From Apostichopus japonicus (taxonomy: Eukaryota > Echinodermata > Holothuroidea > Aspidochirotida > Stichopodidae): a stretch of 64,000 nt of DNA. How positions within the stretch are numbered: position 1 is the stretch's first letter; the number at the start of each line of letters is the position of its first letter. Below are positions 35,150-46,700 of this stretch, one piece after another. The stretch lies in assembly GCF_037975245.1 (NCBI RefSeq), contig NC_092563.1, forward strand, positions 18,529,594 to 18,593,593, written 5' to 3'. The notes beneath the pieces are model-generated. The model was not told the origin of the DNA, ran no database searches, and saw only the letters and a program-made list of their open reading frames with translations. The translations under genes were made by a program, and so were the position numbers.

Positions 35150-36740
35150 CCTCTGAATTCCTGCTCTGTTATACCTCTGCATCGTCTTAGAATGGACTCT
35201 TCTTTCAATGCATTCATTAACTGTGAATCAATTGAATAGGTTGCATACCATTACGTATGCTATATAAAGTTTTCTAATATAGTACAGGCTTCGATGCCTT
35301 TCCGTTGTTTCTGCATGTCTTACCTGAGTGCCAAATGCAGTACACGCCAGAGGTATCCATGATTTCCATCGTTAGATATCATGTAAAAGGTATTCAGAGT
35401 TTGACCTCTGGTGACCTCAATGTAGATTTGACCTCCCAAGCAACAGGAGTTCTTGTACTCAATATGGCAAATCCATCTACCATTTATGAAAAGTATCCAT
35501 GATTTCTACCATGAGAAATCATGTTTCCAAGGTTTTCAGGCCTCGACAAATATATTTAAAAGTACTCGCTATTTGGCGACCGTGACTAACAATCTACTCG
35601 CCAAATTTCACTCGTTTCTAGGCCCATGATTGCTGTTCAAGTCTCCATAGTACAAATCTACAACATCAATACTTCTGTGAAAAATATTAGGCACCTAGGC
35701 AGATGCATGGTGCTACGTAATTGCTCATTGTTAACAAGGTTTTCACTCTTTGGCCCCTGGTGACCCCAAATGACATTTGACCTCCCCACGAACCAATAGG
35801 GTTCTTCTACTCAATTTGTTACTCATATACACCAAATATTAGATTGGTTCATTATATTAGATTCCCTTCTTGAGATATCGTGTTTACAAGCGAGGCGTCA
35901 CACACACACACACACACACATGTTTGTATTTCATCCCAACCGAGGACCCCATTGTATTTTCCATTGTTCAAATCCACGTACCCTAACCTTAACAATACCC
36001 CAAACAATAGAATTCTCCCGAGGACGTGGTGATTCTTTAGAAATCACAACCGAGGACCTGAAATTCTTTTGTTCAAGTCCTCGGTCAGATAGAAAAACAA
36101 ACGCACACACACACACGCTCATACATCCACACGCACACACACTCTCCGCCTGCATGAATGCATAGGTTACGATTATCATCGAAACCAAAAATCAAGTAAA
36201 ACTACATGAGCTATATAAATATACAGGCAGCTCGAATCAAGCGCCCTCAATATTTTATATGACCATGTCGTAGTATGTTATGTTGCATAGTATTACTTTA
36301 GTGTCATGTCAACGCACGTATTAATCAACCAATCACGTTCTTACGCCTGCAGACTGTCTATGGGTAAGGTCAAAAATGAAAGTTATTTTAGAGCGGTAAC
36401 ATTTGCCCAAAATGTATGATGTGCCCTCGCATTAGTTGAAATTAACTTGTTTCTCACGGTTTATAGAAGTAAGTTTTTGTGCTTCATGATATCTGCCAGA
36501 TGTCAGGTGAAAATACATGCTGTGTAAACCCCGTTTAAATAATGCAGGCGCCGAACGGAGCATGTATTGTGATGTGACGTAATTTTAGAAAACAAGCAAT
36601 CATGAAACATCAATCGTTTTCTAGTGAGTTAAACATATCTTATAATATTATGAATATCACCTAAAAATTATAATATTTATAGTAAATGTAGTAAAGAAAC
36701 CTTTGCAAATAGTCGAAGTAACCATGTTGATAAAGGTCTT
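35150..36740. other. Diverged dispersed repeats with CA runs, no gene
   Basis: The phrases 'gacctctggtgacctcaatg', 'tttgacctcccaagcaacag' and 'gttcttgtactcaatatggc' (35400-35470) recur diverged at 35755-35825 ('cccctggtgaccccaaatga', 'tttgacctccccacgaacca', 'gttcttctactcaatttg'), about 355 bases on, making a two-unit tandem repeat. (CA)n runs follow at 35900-35921 and 36103-36143. No exon is visible. Confidence 0.6.
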
Positions 36741-36748
36741 AGTTTCGA

Positions 36749-36905
36749 GGACCCGCGAGGACCCGCGAGGACCCGAGAGGACCCGCGAGAGGACCCGCGA
36801 GAGGACCGCGAGAGGACCCACGAGGACCCGCGAGAGGACCCGCGAGGACCCGCGAGAGGACCCGCGAGGACCCGCGAGGACCGAGAGGATCCGAGAGGAC
36901 TGAGC
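36749..36905 (+). repeat. GC-rich minisatellite, GAGGACCCGCGA type
   Basis: About 155 bases built from gaggacccgc and gagaggacccgc units of 10 and 14-15 bases in irregular order. It is strikingly GC-rich against AT-rich flanks. It opens frames on both strands (Arg-Glu-Asp-Pro repeats on plus, Gly-Ser-Ser-Arg repeats on minus); these are by-products of the repeat. Confidence 0.95.
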
Positions 36906-39470
36906 TCATTTGCCCCCATAACACAAACTTGACAATTAATTTAAAACTAAATTCCCCATATGACTTCCACAACAGGAGTCTTAACAACTCGCTGATACAA
37001 ACTAGTCCAAATGGGCAGGCATTGCTAACAGAAATCCGTTTATCTTTCCTCTCCAAACACATTTTTTCTGTCTTGTTTTCTTCTCTTAGAAAAGGGTATT
37101 AAAAGTATAATGACAGTCATTTACATCTTAAGAAAAAGGACACCAAACTTCAAGTGTCACAATTTGCAACTCGGCGCTGATCAATGGAAAACTCCATTTG
37201 TTCAACCACTTTTCCGAGAGCCTTTTTGTACCTATATATTGAAGACCTTAGTGAACAATGACGAACAATACGTATTTCCCTATTCTTCTAATAATTAAAT
37301 CGATTTGTAATCTATTGGTTGAAATATCCGTTCCAATCTTCAAGGTTTATTTTCTGACGAACCCCCCCCCCCCCTCCACCTGTGATAAATCAACGAGAAA
37401 ACCCACAAAATCACCTAATGCCATGAGTCATACTACGTGGAAACCTGCAAAGTGAGGACTTAAAAAGACTTGGAAATCCGTTGGTTACTAAATCCGTTCA
37501 GTTCGTTTGATTGTAGCCACGCCATGCATCATGGTAGTACCAGTGAGCTGCTACTCTAGCAGCTCCCTGGTAGTACTTAATCCTGATATATCTTTATATA
37601 GGGTCTCAGAGATTTGCGAAGGGGGAGGGGTGGGGAGGGGTGGGGAGGGGAGGTGGAAAGGGAAGGGGAAGGGGAAGGACTTGGCGTAACATTCCACTTA
37701 AAGGTAGAAATGGCCTGAGCAAAGTAGATAAGTTTGTTTTGTATTAAATAAAATGAAGCTAAATGAAGTCAATTACGAAAACGTACATACAAACACACTT
37801 TCGGTCACACACGCTTAGGTGCCTATCGAGGTGGTTAAGTTTTTTTTTCAACACATAATTATGTAAATAATTTTCTGCAAAGTGTTGAATTGGTCAGATA
37901 ATTTTCATCAAAAAAGGGGGTAAGGTTTGATTATCTCTTGAATTTAGACAATTTAAGATTAATTAATTACATAGCGAATTACTTACTTGTCATTTATTTT
38001 GGAATTAATTAATTTGTCTCAAATGGTTAACATATTCAGTGAACAATTAGCCTTTTTTATTGATTTTGAAGAAACACAAAATTTAACAGACAAATTGTGA
38101 ACGTTTTGACGGCATCTTTACGTTCGGATCGAATGTCGTCAACGAAACCAATATGCAGTACTAGCAATTTCGACATAACACCCTCAGCTCTGTAAGCCAA
38201 CACCATGCAACAGTGTTTATGTATGCGCGGTTCGCCTACACAAGCAGCCGAGATGTGACGCTTGTTCGGTGACGAGAGAAGTCTTTCTGGGTTCAAAGAA
38301 AGTCAGTGGATGAAAACGTGGGAGTTAGGAAGTATGTCTATGGGTCTAGTCATGTACCGCTCAGATGACAGATAAAGATTGTCTTTGTTTTGTGACACGA
38401 AAAGCGGAAGTTATTTACAGTGGTCAAGTCTATTCCACTGAAAATATAAGTTGTCAGTAGAGAGTTGGGAACGTCGGCCGACTGATGTAGTGAAAGATTC
38501 TATCGGAGTTATTAATTACTGGAATATATTGGGTTATTATACTAACACGAGATACAAACATACCCCAATTGTGAGGGATACCACCACACCCAGGATAAAT
38601 AGATAGGTAAGTTTTATATCAGAAAATGATACAATTAACCTTTTTTTTTCATGGAAACATCTTTTTCTACTTTTTAAATAATAGGCGTACTAAAGATCCG
38701 TTAAATATAGTGTGCTGCTGGCAGCCATATACCAAACAACCCCGCAGTTTAGCGAGTTTATAGAGCATTATTATTAAAACGTAACGTTAATTCATATAGA
38801 TACAACGTGCTTGAAAACCCCATGAAAACAGCAAGGAAGCCGTAGCCATCTAAAGTAATACAAATAAACAGTTACAGTATTATATTTTTTCTATTGTATT
38901 GCGGTATAGGTTTTGCATTGATACGACGACGATTTACGTAAGGCATATGCTTACCCGCAAACAGAAGGTTTCCTGCTATAGGCTTTTGTTTGTCCGGCCT
39001 TTCATTTCTCAATGTTTGAGAATAAATGGAGAACTTATAATTGTATAGAAACTAATGAGCAGCAAAGACTGAACTTCCTCGTTAGAACCCCAAGAGTTAG
39101 AACTAGAACATTTCAGGACGGGTGGGGGGGGGGGGGTGGGGAGGGAGAGATGGGATGAGGTTGAATACGGAACTTTGGGGGACGGATGGGGGAGGGAGCA
39201 GGTTTGTTGCAATGATCGGCTATATGTTTCTACATTGTGCCATGCGTATGTGGGACTTTGCGTATGTTTATAAGCACTAAGGGGCACGGTCGACAGCATG
39301 GGAGGGGGGGGGGGATTAGTTTAGTTTACGGTCGACGTATAAACCTCTTCAGCTTTTCAAGGAAATTATGCGAGTTCAGTGTTGTACTCTTAATAAAAGC
39401 CGGTACTGTACTTAAGTAGTAATAATAATAAAATATTGGTTCTGTTCAGGTTTAATAAACGGGAAGTAAT
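36906..39470. other. Intergenic stretch with G-rich tract
   Basis: At 37619-37681 a run of gggaggggtggggagggg-type sequence could form a G-quadruplex; poly-C at 37362-37374 and poly-G at 39122-39137 and 39303-39313 also occur. A 79-codon minus-strand frame (38057-38296) has no family likeness. No gene is supported. Confidence 0.35.
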
Positions 39471-40657
39471 ATGAAACCTTATGCATTGCATACCTCTCCA
39501 CAAGTAAAAGAGAAAGTTTGTCAAATTTCGCAATTGCATGAAAGGCAGTTCTATAAAGAATTGGTGCCCTTGTATTCAGAATGTCGAAAAGGGAATTCCC
39601 CTAAAACGTTTGAATGCCGCACTGAAAGCGTAAGTAAGTTAATAATAGGAATTAATTAGTTGTAGAGTCCGTTTTTATGCGCAATTCCGAAATCGATTCT
39701 TTACAAAATATTTGAGATGGGATCACGTTCCATGCAGTCGTAAACTCGTAATCGCAATACCGAAATTAAATGCTATGGCAGCAGTTTTTTTTACTTCTTG
39801 AATGGTTGTATAGGCCAACGGTAACCAGGTTATAATAATACTCAATCCACTGTTTTAGAGAGTCCATATATTAATGAACACTCCCTTGTGAGGAGCTTTT
39901 CCGTAAGAGTACGATCTAGCAACTTAAGCTCCTATATGGATAATAGTAAAAAACACTCGCTGGTTCTAGGGCTACCAAGTAAATCGTCATGAAGTCACTC
40001 TTCGATAAGAAAGATGTTCATTCCTCTGAAAGAGTTGATCAACATGCTAGTCTAATTCCTGTAGAAAGATTGACGTCTGACTGGAAGTATATAATGTAGT
40101 CAGAAACAGTTAACACCATTTGTTTGTGATGTAATCATAACCACGTTGAACTCTAACCCAGGCACAGTTATATGCAGGAGTCCGGTGTACAATGTACCCT
40201 GTGTCAGCCATAGCCGTCGAAAGTCAGGTGAGAAGCCGGGGGGGGGGGATATCTGCCCCGATCCCCCTCCCTGAAGTCTTCATTTCAAGTATACAGGCCT
40301 ACAATATGAAAATGAGCATAAGCGTATTATTTATCCAATATTTTTCCGGGCCCCCTAATATTTACCCCGGATCCCGTGTTGTATCACCCCCCCCCCAACA
40401 CCCACTCTAGCGCTTCCCCCTTTCGTCAGGTCTGTTGTCAGACGGGCAGGCTGAATTATAACATCTCCAATGTGCTTGCAAAGAGTACAGTCTTAGCGAA
40501 AACTACTGTTGACGAAAACTACACAAAATTTATGTACCAGGTCAAAGGTCACTACCACCTTCGTGAGAAGTTGCTTGAATTTCGCAACCCTTCCGAGAAT
40601 CATGCCACAAAATTGATCAAAATCGACGTGTCTCATAAAATTCCCACTAAATTGTAA
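39471..40657 (+). CDS. Candidate two-exon gene end, unknown protein
   Basis: Exon 39471-39629 (53 codons from an ATG, which may be internal) ends at CTGAAAGC|GTAAGT. Exon 40430-40657 begins after TTTCGTCAG| and runs 75 codons to TAA. Both junctions are phase 0, giving a 128-residue reading frame (ATG counted). The composition is protein-like: CQISQLHERQFYKELVPLY and CRKG in exon 1, then VCCQTGRL, NVLAKSTVLAKTTVDENYTK and FMYQVKGHYHLREKLLEF in exon 2. The pattern xVLAKxxVL..YTxxxYxVKGxY is faintly like a netrin-type (NTR) domain strand pair; I would not assign it on that. The exon 2 acceptor follows a C-run. More 5' exons may exist. Confidence 0.4.
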
Positions 40658-40659
40658 TA

Positions 40660-41962
40660 TAAATTATACATTATAGCAGTCATATTGCTATTTGTCGAGG
40701 TAAGGAAAGTTCAACATTTTGAAAACTTGCCAATTGATCAGGCAGGTCAAGGTTTATGTGCATCCGGTGGGGTGGGGGAGGGGGGAGTGAGTGAGGATGT
40801 GTATTATTTATTTCACATGTAAGGAATGAAACAGGCAGACCTTACTGCAGTCACATACAACGGAGGAGGGAAATGGAGGGCGAGGAAAGAAAGGGAATGG
40901 AAGGGGAAGGTGAAGGGATAAGGGTAGTGGACAGATGGGAGGGAATAGAGTCATGGCAGAGAAGGGAATGGATACGAGGGAGGTAGGGGGAATTAAAGGG
41001 TAGTATAGTGGAGAGGAGGGGAGGGGAAGGGAAGGGAGGGGATGGTAGGGCTGGGCGAGAGAGGAAGGGCAATGGAAGGGGAGAGTAAGGTGGAGGAAGA
41101 AAAGGATAGTGGAGTGGAGAGGTAGGGAGGGAGGGGCAGGGCAGGGCTAGAAAGGAAGGGCTAGAACGGAAGGGCAATAGAAGGGGAGAGGAAGGTGGGG
41201 AAGAAAAGGAAAGTGGAGTGGAGAGGTAGGGGCAGGGAGGACAGGGAAAGGAAGGGAAGTGGAAGGGAGGGGAGGAGAATGAAAGGGTAGTGGAGAGGAG
41301 CGAAGGGGATCGGGGGGCAGGGCGGGGAGAGGAAGGGAACTTCATTGAAAGGTAGGGAGGGAAAGTTGATGAAAGAGAGTGGAAGATATAAGGGGAAGTC
41401 ACGTAGCGATATTCATAACGTTTTATATATTGACCTGATAAGCTATATATAAGTTAATTGTGCATGGTACATGTGTGTGGAAAATCTTCATATCATCGCA
41501 AAACGTAGTTGCTTCAATATCTATATATCTCTTTATGAATTAAGCTTCTGAGGCGCCGGATAATCACTACCACTCTGCTGATTTAGGAAGTTTTCTGCAA
41601 AAAAATGCGCATACACCAAAGAGATCTATGCGAAACCGCGTTCATTGTCTTGTTATTTGTATTATACATTGATATATGAATGATTTGTATTTAAATTTAA
41701 ATCTAAGCTTTATCGTGGGCAGCTTAGTGTGAGTGGACTGTTTCTTTACCATGTGCACATTTCTATGGAGTAGCAAAATAAAGTTAACAAGTTCGAGAAA
41801 AAAATTATATTTAGGCTTATTATATACATTTATAGTTTATTGACACAAAATTACTAAGTAATTCAACAGTACATATCCTTTCAAGGGCAGACCAATCAAT
41901 ATAGCCTATTCAGTAATCTTGATGATAAATAAAGCTTCAAGAATGTTTACCGAGATTATACC
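40660..41962. other. Stretch dominated by a polypurine tract, no gene
   Basis: Outside the purine tract at 40850-41400 this is AT-rich sequence with no exon or recognisable element. Confidence 0.35.
40850..41400 (+). repeat. Long polypurine (GGGA/GGAA) tract
   Basis: About 550 bases that are mostly G and A, with recurring units such as 'ggaagggcaatggaagggga' and 'ggagtggagaggtaggga'; two of about 110-120 bases (near 41050-41110 and 41155-41225) are close copies. The 183-codon minus-strand frame across it is Ser/Pro/Leu repeat from composition and is not a gene. It could form H-DNA or quadruplexes. Confidence 0.9.
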
Positions 41963-42889
41963 CTTTGAGCCAGGCGCGGCGGAACGGGAAAATTATTGGG
42001 GGGGCTAATGTGTGGAGACCATCTAAGCGGAGCGCCACCATGAGTTGGCGCGGCGCGTACAAGAAAATTTTGGGCTTTTCAAACCCCTAGATGGCCGGAA
42101 ACGGCACTTCCCGAGTGTTTTATGCTGCGAATATACCTAGCCCTAAAATATGGGTCTCAAGTCTGCAATTTCTCAGATTGCACGTAAAAGTCTGTAAAAA
42201 CATTGTAATTTGTATATTCGATAATGTTTTAAGAGAGTAGCTAATACTCGTAGTGTACTCGCAAAGACGTTTTTGAGTGTAGTAAGGGCAGTGGCGGAGC
42301 TTTCCGGGCCTTGCTAATTTGCAGATAAACAGTGAATAAATAGGTGTCGTCTCCACTTTGTCGGAAAACAGAATATGACAAATGTCAATAGGTATATGAG
42401 AGCGCAATAAAATAGTCAATAATCGCGAATAAGTAAAAAATAGTGCTGAAAAGGGCGCCACCAGCAGTCCATTTGAGTCCGTCAAGGGGGGGGGGCATCC
42501 GCCCCCTGACTGTATATATGGACGCTCCGTCACTAAGTAAAGGGATGTTGGAGAACTGGCTGAAATGAGGCAAGTCATTGGCCTAAGACGAAGTTGTGTT
42601 ACGCTTACCGGTACTCACACTCACTGCTTCCACTTTTCACGGGGCGTGAAGACGCGGTTGGGGTGACAATGTGGTCTAAAGCCAGGGGACGGGCCAAGGG
42701 TCCCCCGGCAATTACTAAAATTATTACACCTATATAGTATACGTGTGCATCGGACAGATCGACAAGTATGCATTGAAAAATGGGCAGATGCACGTTTCGG
42801 AGCCTTGGTAAATATTGGGGGGGGCTTATCATGCATTTGCCCCATCAACTTTTCCAAGCCCCCCCGGTTCCGCCGCCACTGCTTTGAGC
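41963..42889 (+). mobile_element. hAT-like element, 911 bp, with a second element nested inside
   Basis: Element 41971-42881 opens CAGGCGCGGCGGAACGGG and closes CCGGTTCCGCCGCCACTG, inverted repeats with two or three differences. Flanks are CTTTGAGC at 41963-41970 and again at 42882-42889, a perfect 8-bp target duplication. The hairpin core (42020-42070) and 'agatggccggaaacggcact' follow the left end. The interior 42289-42535 is a separate insertion; removing it leaves about 656 bp, close to the 671-bp element at 11150-11820, whose right TIR is nearly the same. No transposase frame is seen. Confidence 0.92.
42281..42543 (+). mobile_element. Nested hAT-like MITE
   Basis: Element 42289-42535 (247 bp) starts CAGTGGCGGAGCTTTC and ends GGACGCTCCGTCACTA. 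Flanks are AGTAAGGG (42281-42288) and AGTAAAGG (42536-42543), an 8-bp duplication with one change. It lies wholly within the 911-bp element, so it inserted later. It has a G-run and C-run pair near its right end and no hairpin core. Confidence 0.85.
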
Positions 42890-43376
42890 TATTAAAGAAA
42901 AATGCAGATATCCCCCACCTCACCTCTTCTCAGAATGGAAAAGGATCGGAATGCACGCGTGATTATGTGTGGGGGCAAAAAAGTAAAAAATAATCTTCGA
43001 TGGTTCCATAATGATCATTATTTCTTCAATGTTAAAATATTGATTGAGACAATGGTTGAATCCAACGGAAGTAATGAGGAAATATCAACTAAAGGTCTAT
43101 ACGCAGATCCGTTACCTAATACCAGAAAAGAGGAAAGAAGGAAGGCAGAAAGAGGGGGGAAAATGGACTAAACTTAAATGTTAAACTCAGTTAAAGCACG
43201 AGCATCGTCATATATACCTTATGTGTAGAAACAGTAGTATATTGTTATCGTAGCAGTGTATACATCGTGTGGTTTTAACTGACTGTTCTACTTAAGGAAA
43301 CCAGCATATCCTGTCTATGGTATATTCTTTGAATGTCAGTATATTGTAAACAAGGGAACCATGCAGTCTGCTGTAA
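42890..43376. other. Short intergenic stretch, no gene recognised
   Basis: An open plus-strand frame at 42902-43171 ends in a Lys/Arg/Glu-rich tail; it has no family likeness and no splice context. Nothing else is visible. Confidence 0.3.
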
Positions 43377-43382
43377 TATATA

Positions 43383-43473
<91 letters not shown>

Positions 43474-43500
43474 GTATATATATAAATGTATATATATATG

Positions 43501-43551
<51 letters not shown>
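43377..43551. repeat. (TA)n array with short interruptions
   Basis: About 175 bases of alternating TA broken by 'aaatgtatata' motifs near 43471-43505. It lies 55 bases upstream of the SINE at 43607. Confidence 0.95.
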
Positions 43552-43553
<2 letters not shown>

Positions 43554-43606
43554 GCCTACAGTGGAATTACGACCTTCCTTACCGGTTTCGAACCTATGGA
43601 CAATCA

Positions 43607-43744
43607 GCGTCCATAGCCTAGTGGTTAGGGTGTCCGCATATACAGTGAGAGGCCCGGGTTCGAATCCCAGTGGAGGCTGCAAGGTTTTCCACTGTTCTGG
43701 ATTTTCCAACTCACTACAATTTCAATAATATATATATATATATA
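43607..43744 (+). mobile_element. tRNA-derived SINE, complete, with (TA)n tail
   Basis: The head folds as a tRNA: 5' acceptor strand GCGTCCA pairs with TGGAGGC (43671-43677) with one mismatch; A box TAGCCTAGTGG (43614-43624) and B box GGTTCGAATCC (43657-43667) match the RNA polymerase III consensus exactly. The anticodon loop reads ATATACA, anticodon ATA, which would be Tyr-like, but the stem is degraded here and intact in the other copy. A roughly 55-base body (ggttttccactgttctggat, ccaactcactacaatttcaa) and a short (TA)n tail follow. It shares body and tail with 4624-4838. It encodes no protein and would rely on a LINE. Confidence 0.88.
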
Positions 43745-43749
43745 TCACG

Positions 43750-46700
43750 ACTTATGACACACTATATGCGCACCATACCCGTCTGTTCAACCAAGGCTCT
43801 TTTGGTGTATCCCACCTGGGCTCTGCTACTGACCATGGCTACTCAGTACCCAATCTATCAAATTTAGACTATTACTGTCTACCAAATTAAACAAGTAAAC
43901 GCACACACATGGCTATTCAGAGGATACCGATGTAACTGAATGGAAGATAAATACATTTTATGAAAAGTACAGGTCGTATAGGCATATTCATATACATACT
44001 TTGAATTAATGACAAACGTTTGCTTGAATGTGTAAACATCCTCTTCAATAAATAAAAATTCCCACCTGATCGAAATTATAAATTGCCAAGTATAGAAATG
44101 TTGTGTGAGCTAAAGTACCCAATTCAGGAAACCGTTTAAACTACATCAATATTGGTAGAAACCTGGAGTAGCCGAACTGCAGGGTGATTCATATTGTATT
44201 TAAAGACCATCAGGGTGGCCAACTTAGGTATTCTATTGTTGCTTTAGATTCCCTTGCAGGAAACTTCCATTGTATGGTACCAAAATCCGTCTTAGGGACT
44301 AGGGATAACAAATTGAATCACAAAAGGAAAATGTGAATCACAAAAGGCCAATTGCTGTTGAAGTTGTAACGACAGTTGAAAAGATTTGGTAATAAGACTT
44401 ACAGGCTATAGAATTAAGGGCGATATATATATATAACTGTTACAGCAATGTACTACATTATATGTAAAATAGTGAATATGCCTGGACATGTTATGAAGTG
44501 CGATAGGCTACTACAACTGGTTTCATGATAGAACCAATATCACTAAGTAGGTAGATTCAATTCATATAAATCCCAAGTGGGAAAGTAAGCGGACGAGAAT
44601 ATTGTACGAGATTCCGCGATTTTCCTTGGAAGGAAGTTGACACCAACAGTAACAAAGATTATTTTCACTGTTAAACTATGTAGTAACTACTAAACCCTAC
44701 TTAACAGTAGCTGACACATGATCGATAATTTCCTACCTCGTTAGCTGGACTTAACAGAATATACGAGTCCCCCTCCCCCACCCCCAAAGAAGGAAAAGAA
44801 AAGAAGCAGAAAACTGAATGGCGAACTAAATACAGATTTTTTGTTAGAAAATATTTGCCAGAATTAGACGACGGTAGAAAACCAAGTGACCCTAATATCA
44901 TACGTTATGTACTGACGGATATCCAACTGTTAGCAATTGCATTTTCACTTCCTACAGGGTATCATGCAGAGATCATATTGAACATGCTAGGGTCGAGTAG
45001 AGGTTTAATCTTGAGCAATTGGATTTGAGCAAATAAAAAGCATTTCAACACCGTTTGTCGAGACTTAACCTATAGGCCTACATTCATAAGAGTGGAACCC
45101 TGACTACCAGTACAAAGAACCTACTAGTAAATATGTAACATGTATATGCTGTACCGTAACCTAAACAGTCGAAAAGTAAGTTGCAAAATATAGCACCAGT
45201 TTGCTTCTAAGCATACCGTACCCTCCATTTTTCCGAAATGCTTCAAAGGACGATTTCAAATCCCTCTCCCTCCCACAGCCCGCCCGAACAAAAAAGGAAG
45301 ATGAAGGTGGTTGCGCCTCTAGTCATCATGCCAAAAACTGATATAAAGCATTTCGAAAATGTGACCCGGGTAGACGTGTTATAATTTTAATATGTTTCGC
45401 AAGGGAGGAAAATGCTCTGAGGATAACAGTTATGCACCATTTTGAATTTTGAGCATATACGTGACCAATGTTTGATAAGTTCTAGCATATTACCTATGAG
45501 TGCTTATCACCTTAAAGGCATCGAAGACTCGCCCCAAACTGCGTGCGGCCATCTGAAAAGAGTTAACTTTCTGTTGCTTGCAAGTGACGCTTTGCTCGTG
45601 TCGCTACAAAATGCAGACAGTACAGTAATGAAACGTGATACCTTGTTATCTTTAGCTGGACCTGAGATGTCCATCGCTGCATCGTTCATACACTGTGCTG
45701 TGGGTACTGACCGCAGCTGTATGTACTGGCTGTACACTAGTGTCTAATTACCGACGGTAGCAAGCTGTGTGTGTATTTTCTGGGATCGATGGTGGTGTCT
45801 AAACACTTCTGTAACACTTCATTCGAAACTAGGTCAAATTACCGGTGTTAGAATGTTTCTTTATGCGCGAGTCTACACACCCTTTTAACGATGGTATTGG
45901 AGTTTGCCATATAAGTCTTAGCCTAAAACGGAGGACAATGGCAACGTATTGAGTTTCTATGCAATGAACCACTTTTCTCAGCAAACGACCGTGTGATGTC
46001 GATCATGTCAAGGTATACACTGAAAGGAGACCGACCTCCTCAAGAACCTTGTCCAAACGTCTGATCTGGTTCGCTGATTCGCTGAATGGGAATAAAATCT
46101 CCTACATTTGTCACCATATTCTCTCCGTCATATAGGTTTATTATATAACGTGCGGTTTCTTATTCCGCCGTGAGTCACGTTAGTATAGCATAGCATTTGA
46201 GTCACGTTAGGAGCATAGCATTGGTTTACTTTCTTTGTTAGTCTTTACCCTGTTCAGCATTCCTCGAGGGTGAGAGAATCTTGAATTTTGTTGATTTGTC
46301 TGGAAGGGAGTTTTACAATCACAAATGACATTTCCTTAAAGTCTTGCCTTTATATGGGGCATTCTTGTTGACTGTGAGCGTTAACATGTCTTCTTGGTGA
46401 ATGATCTTTCCAAGAGAAAATGAGAACAGGTGTGAGAAGAGTGGGGACAGTTGGGGGAGGGGAGTCGAATTTCATTTTGGCGGGGCATGGGAGTCTGCGG
46501 AGGGCAAGGGGATGGGATGGAATTTGCCGCCATGGAGTATCAAATTAGTAACAATAGGGATTCAGAAAGTATAAGTTCTTTCGTTAAAAGTACGGTTAAC
46601 CGGCTCAGGCTTGGCCGTTCACCTGTTTTCAATTGAAGCCCGTTTAACCGGTTAATTTATGGACGTGAACCGGTATGAAGAAACCAGAAGTTGTTTGCCA

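Noticed and set aside
36703-36903. Arg/Glu/Asp/Pro repeat protein on plus, Gly/Ser/Arg repeat on minus
   Set aside because: Both are translations of the GC-rich minisatellite; no flanking coding sequence or splice sites.
38057-38296. 79-codon minus-strand frame with fairly protein-like composition
   Set aside because: No recognisable family, no convincing acceptor or donor in phase; left out for lack of support.
40851-41402. 183-codon minus-strand open frame
   Set aside because: It is the complement of the polypurine tract; the Ser/Pro/Leu/Phe repeats come from base composition, with no domain and no start or splice context.
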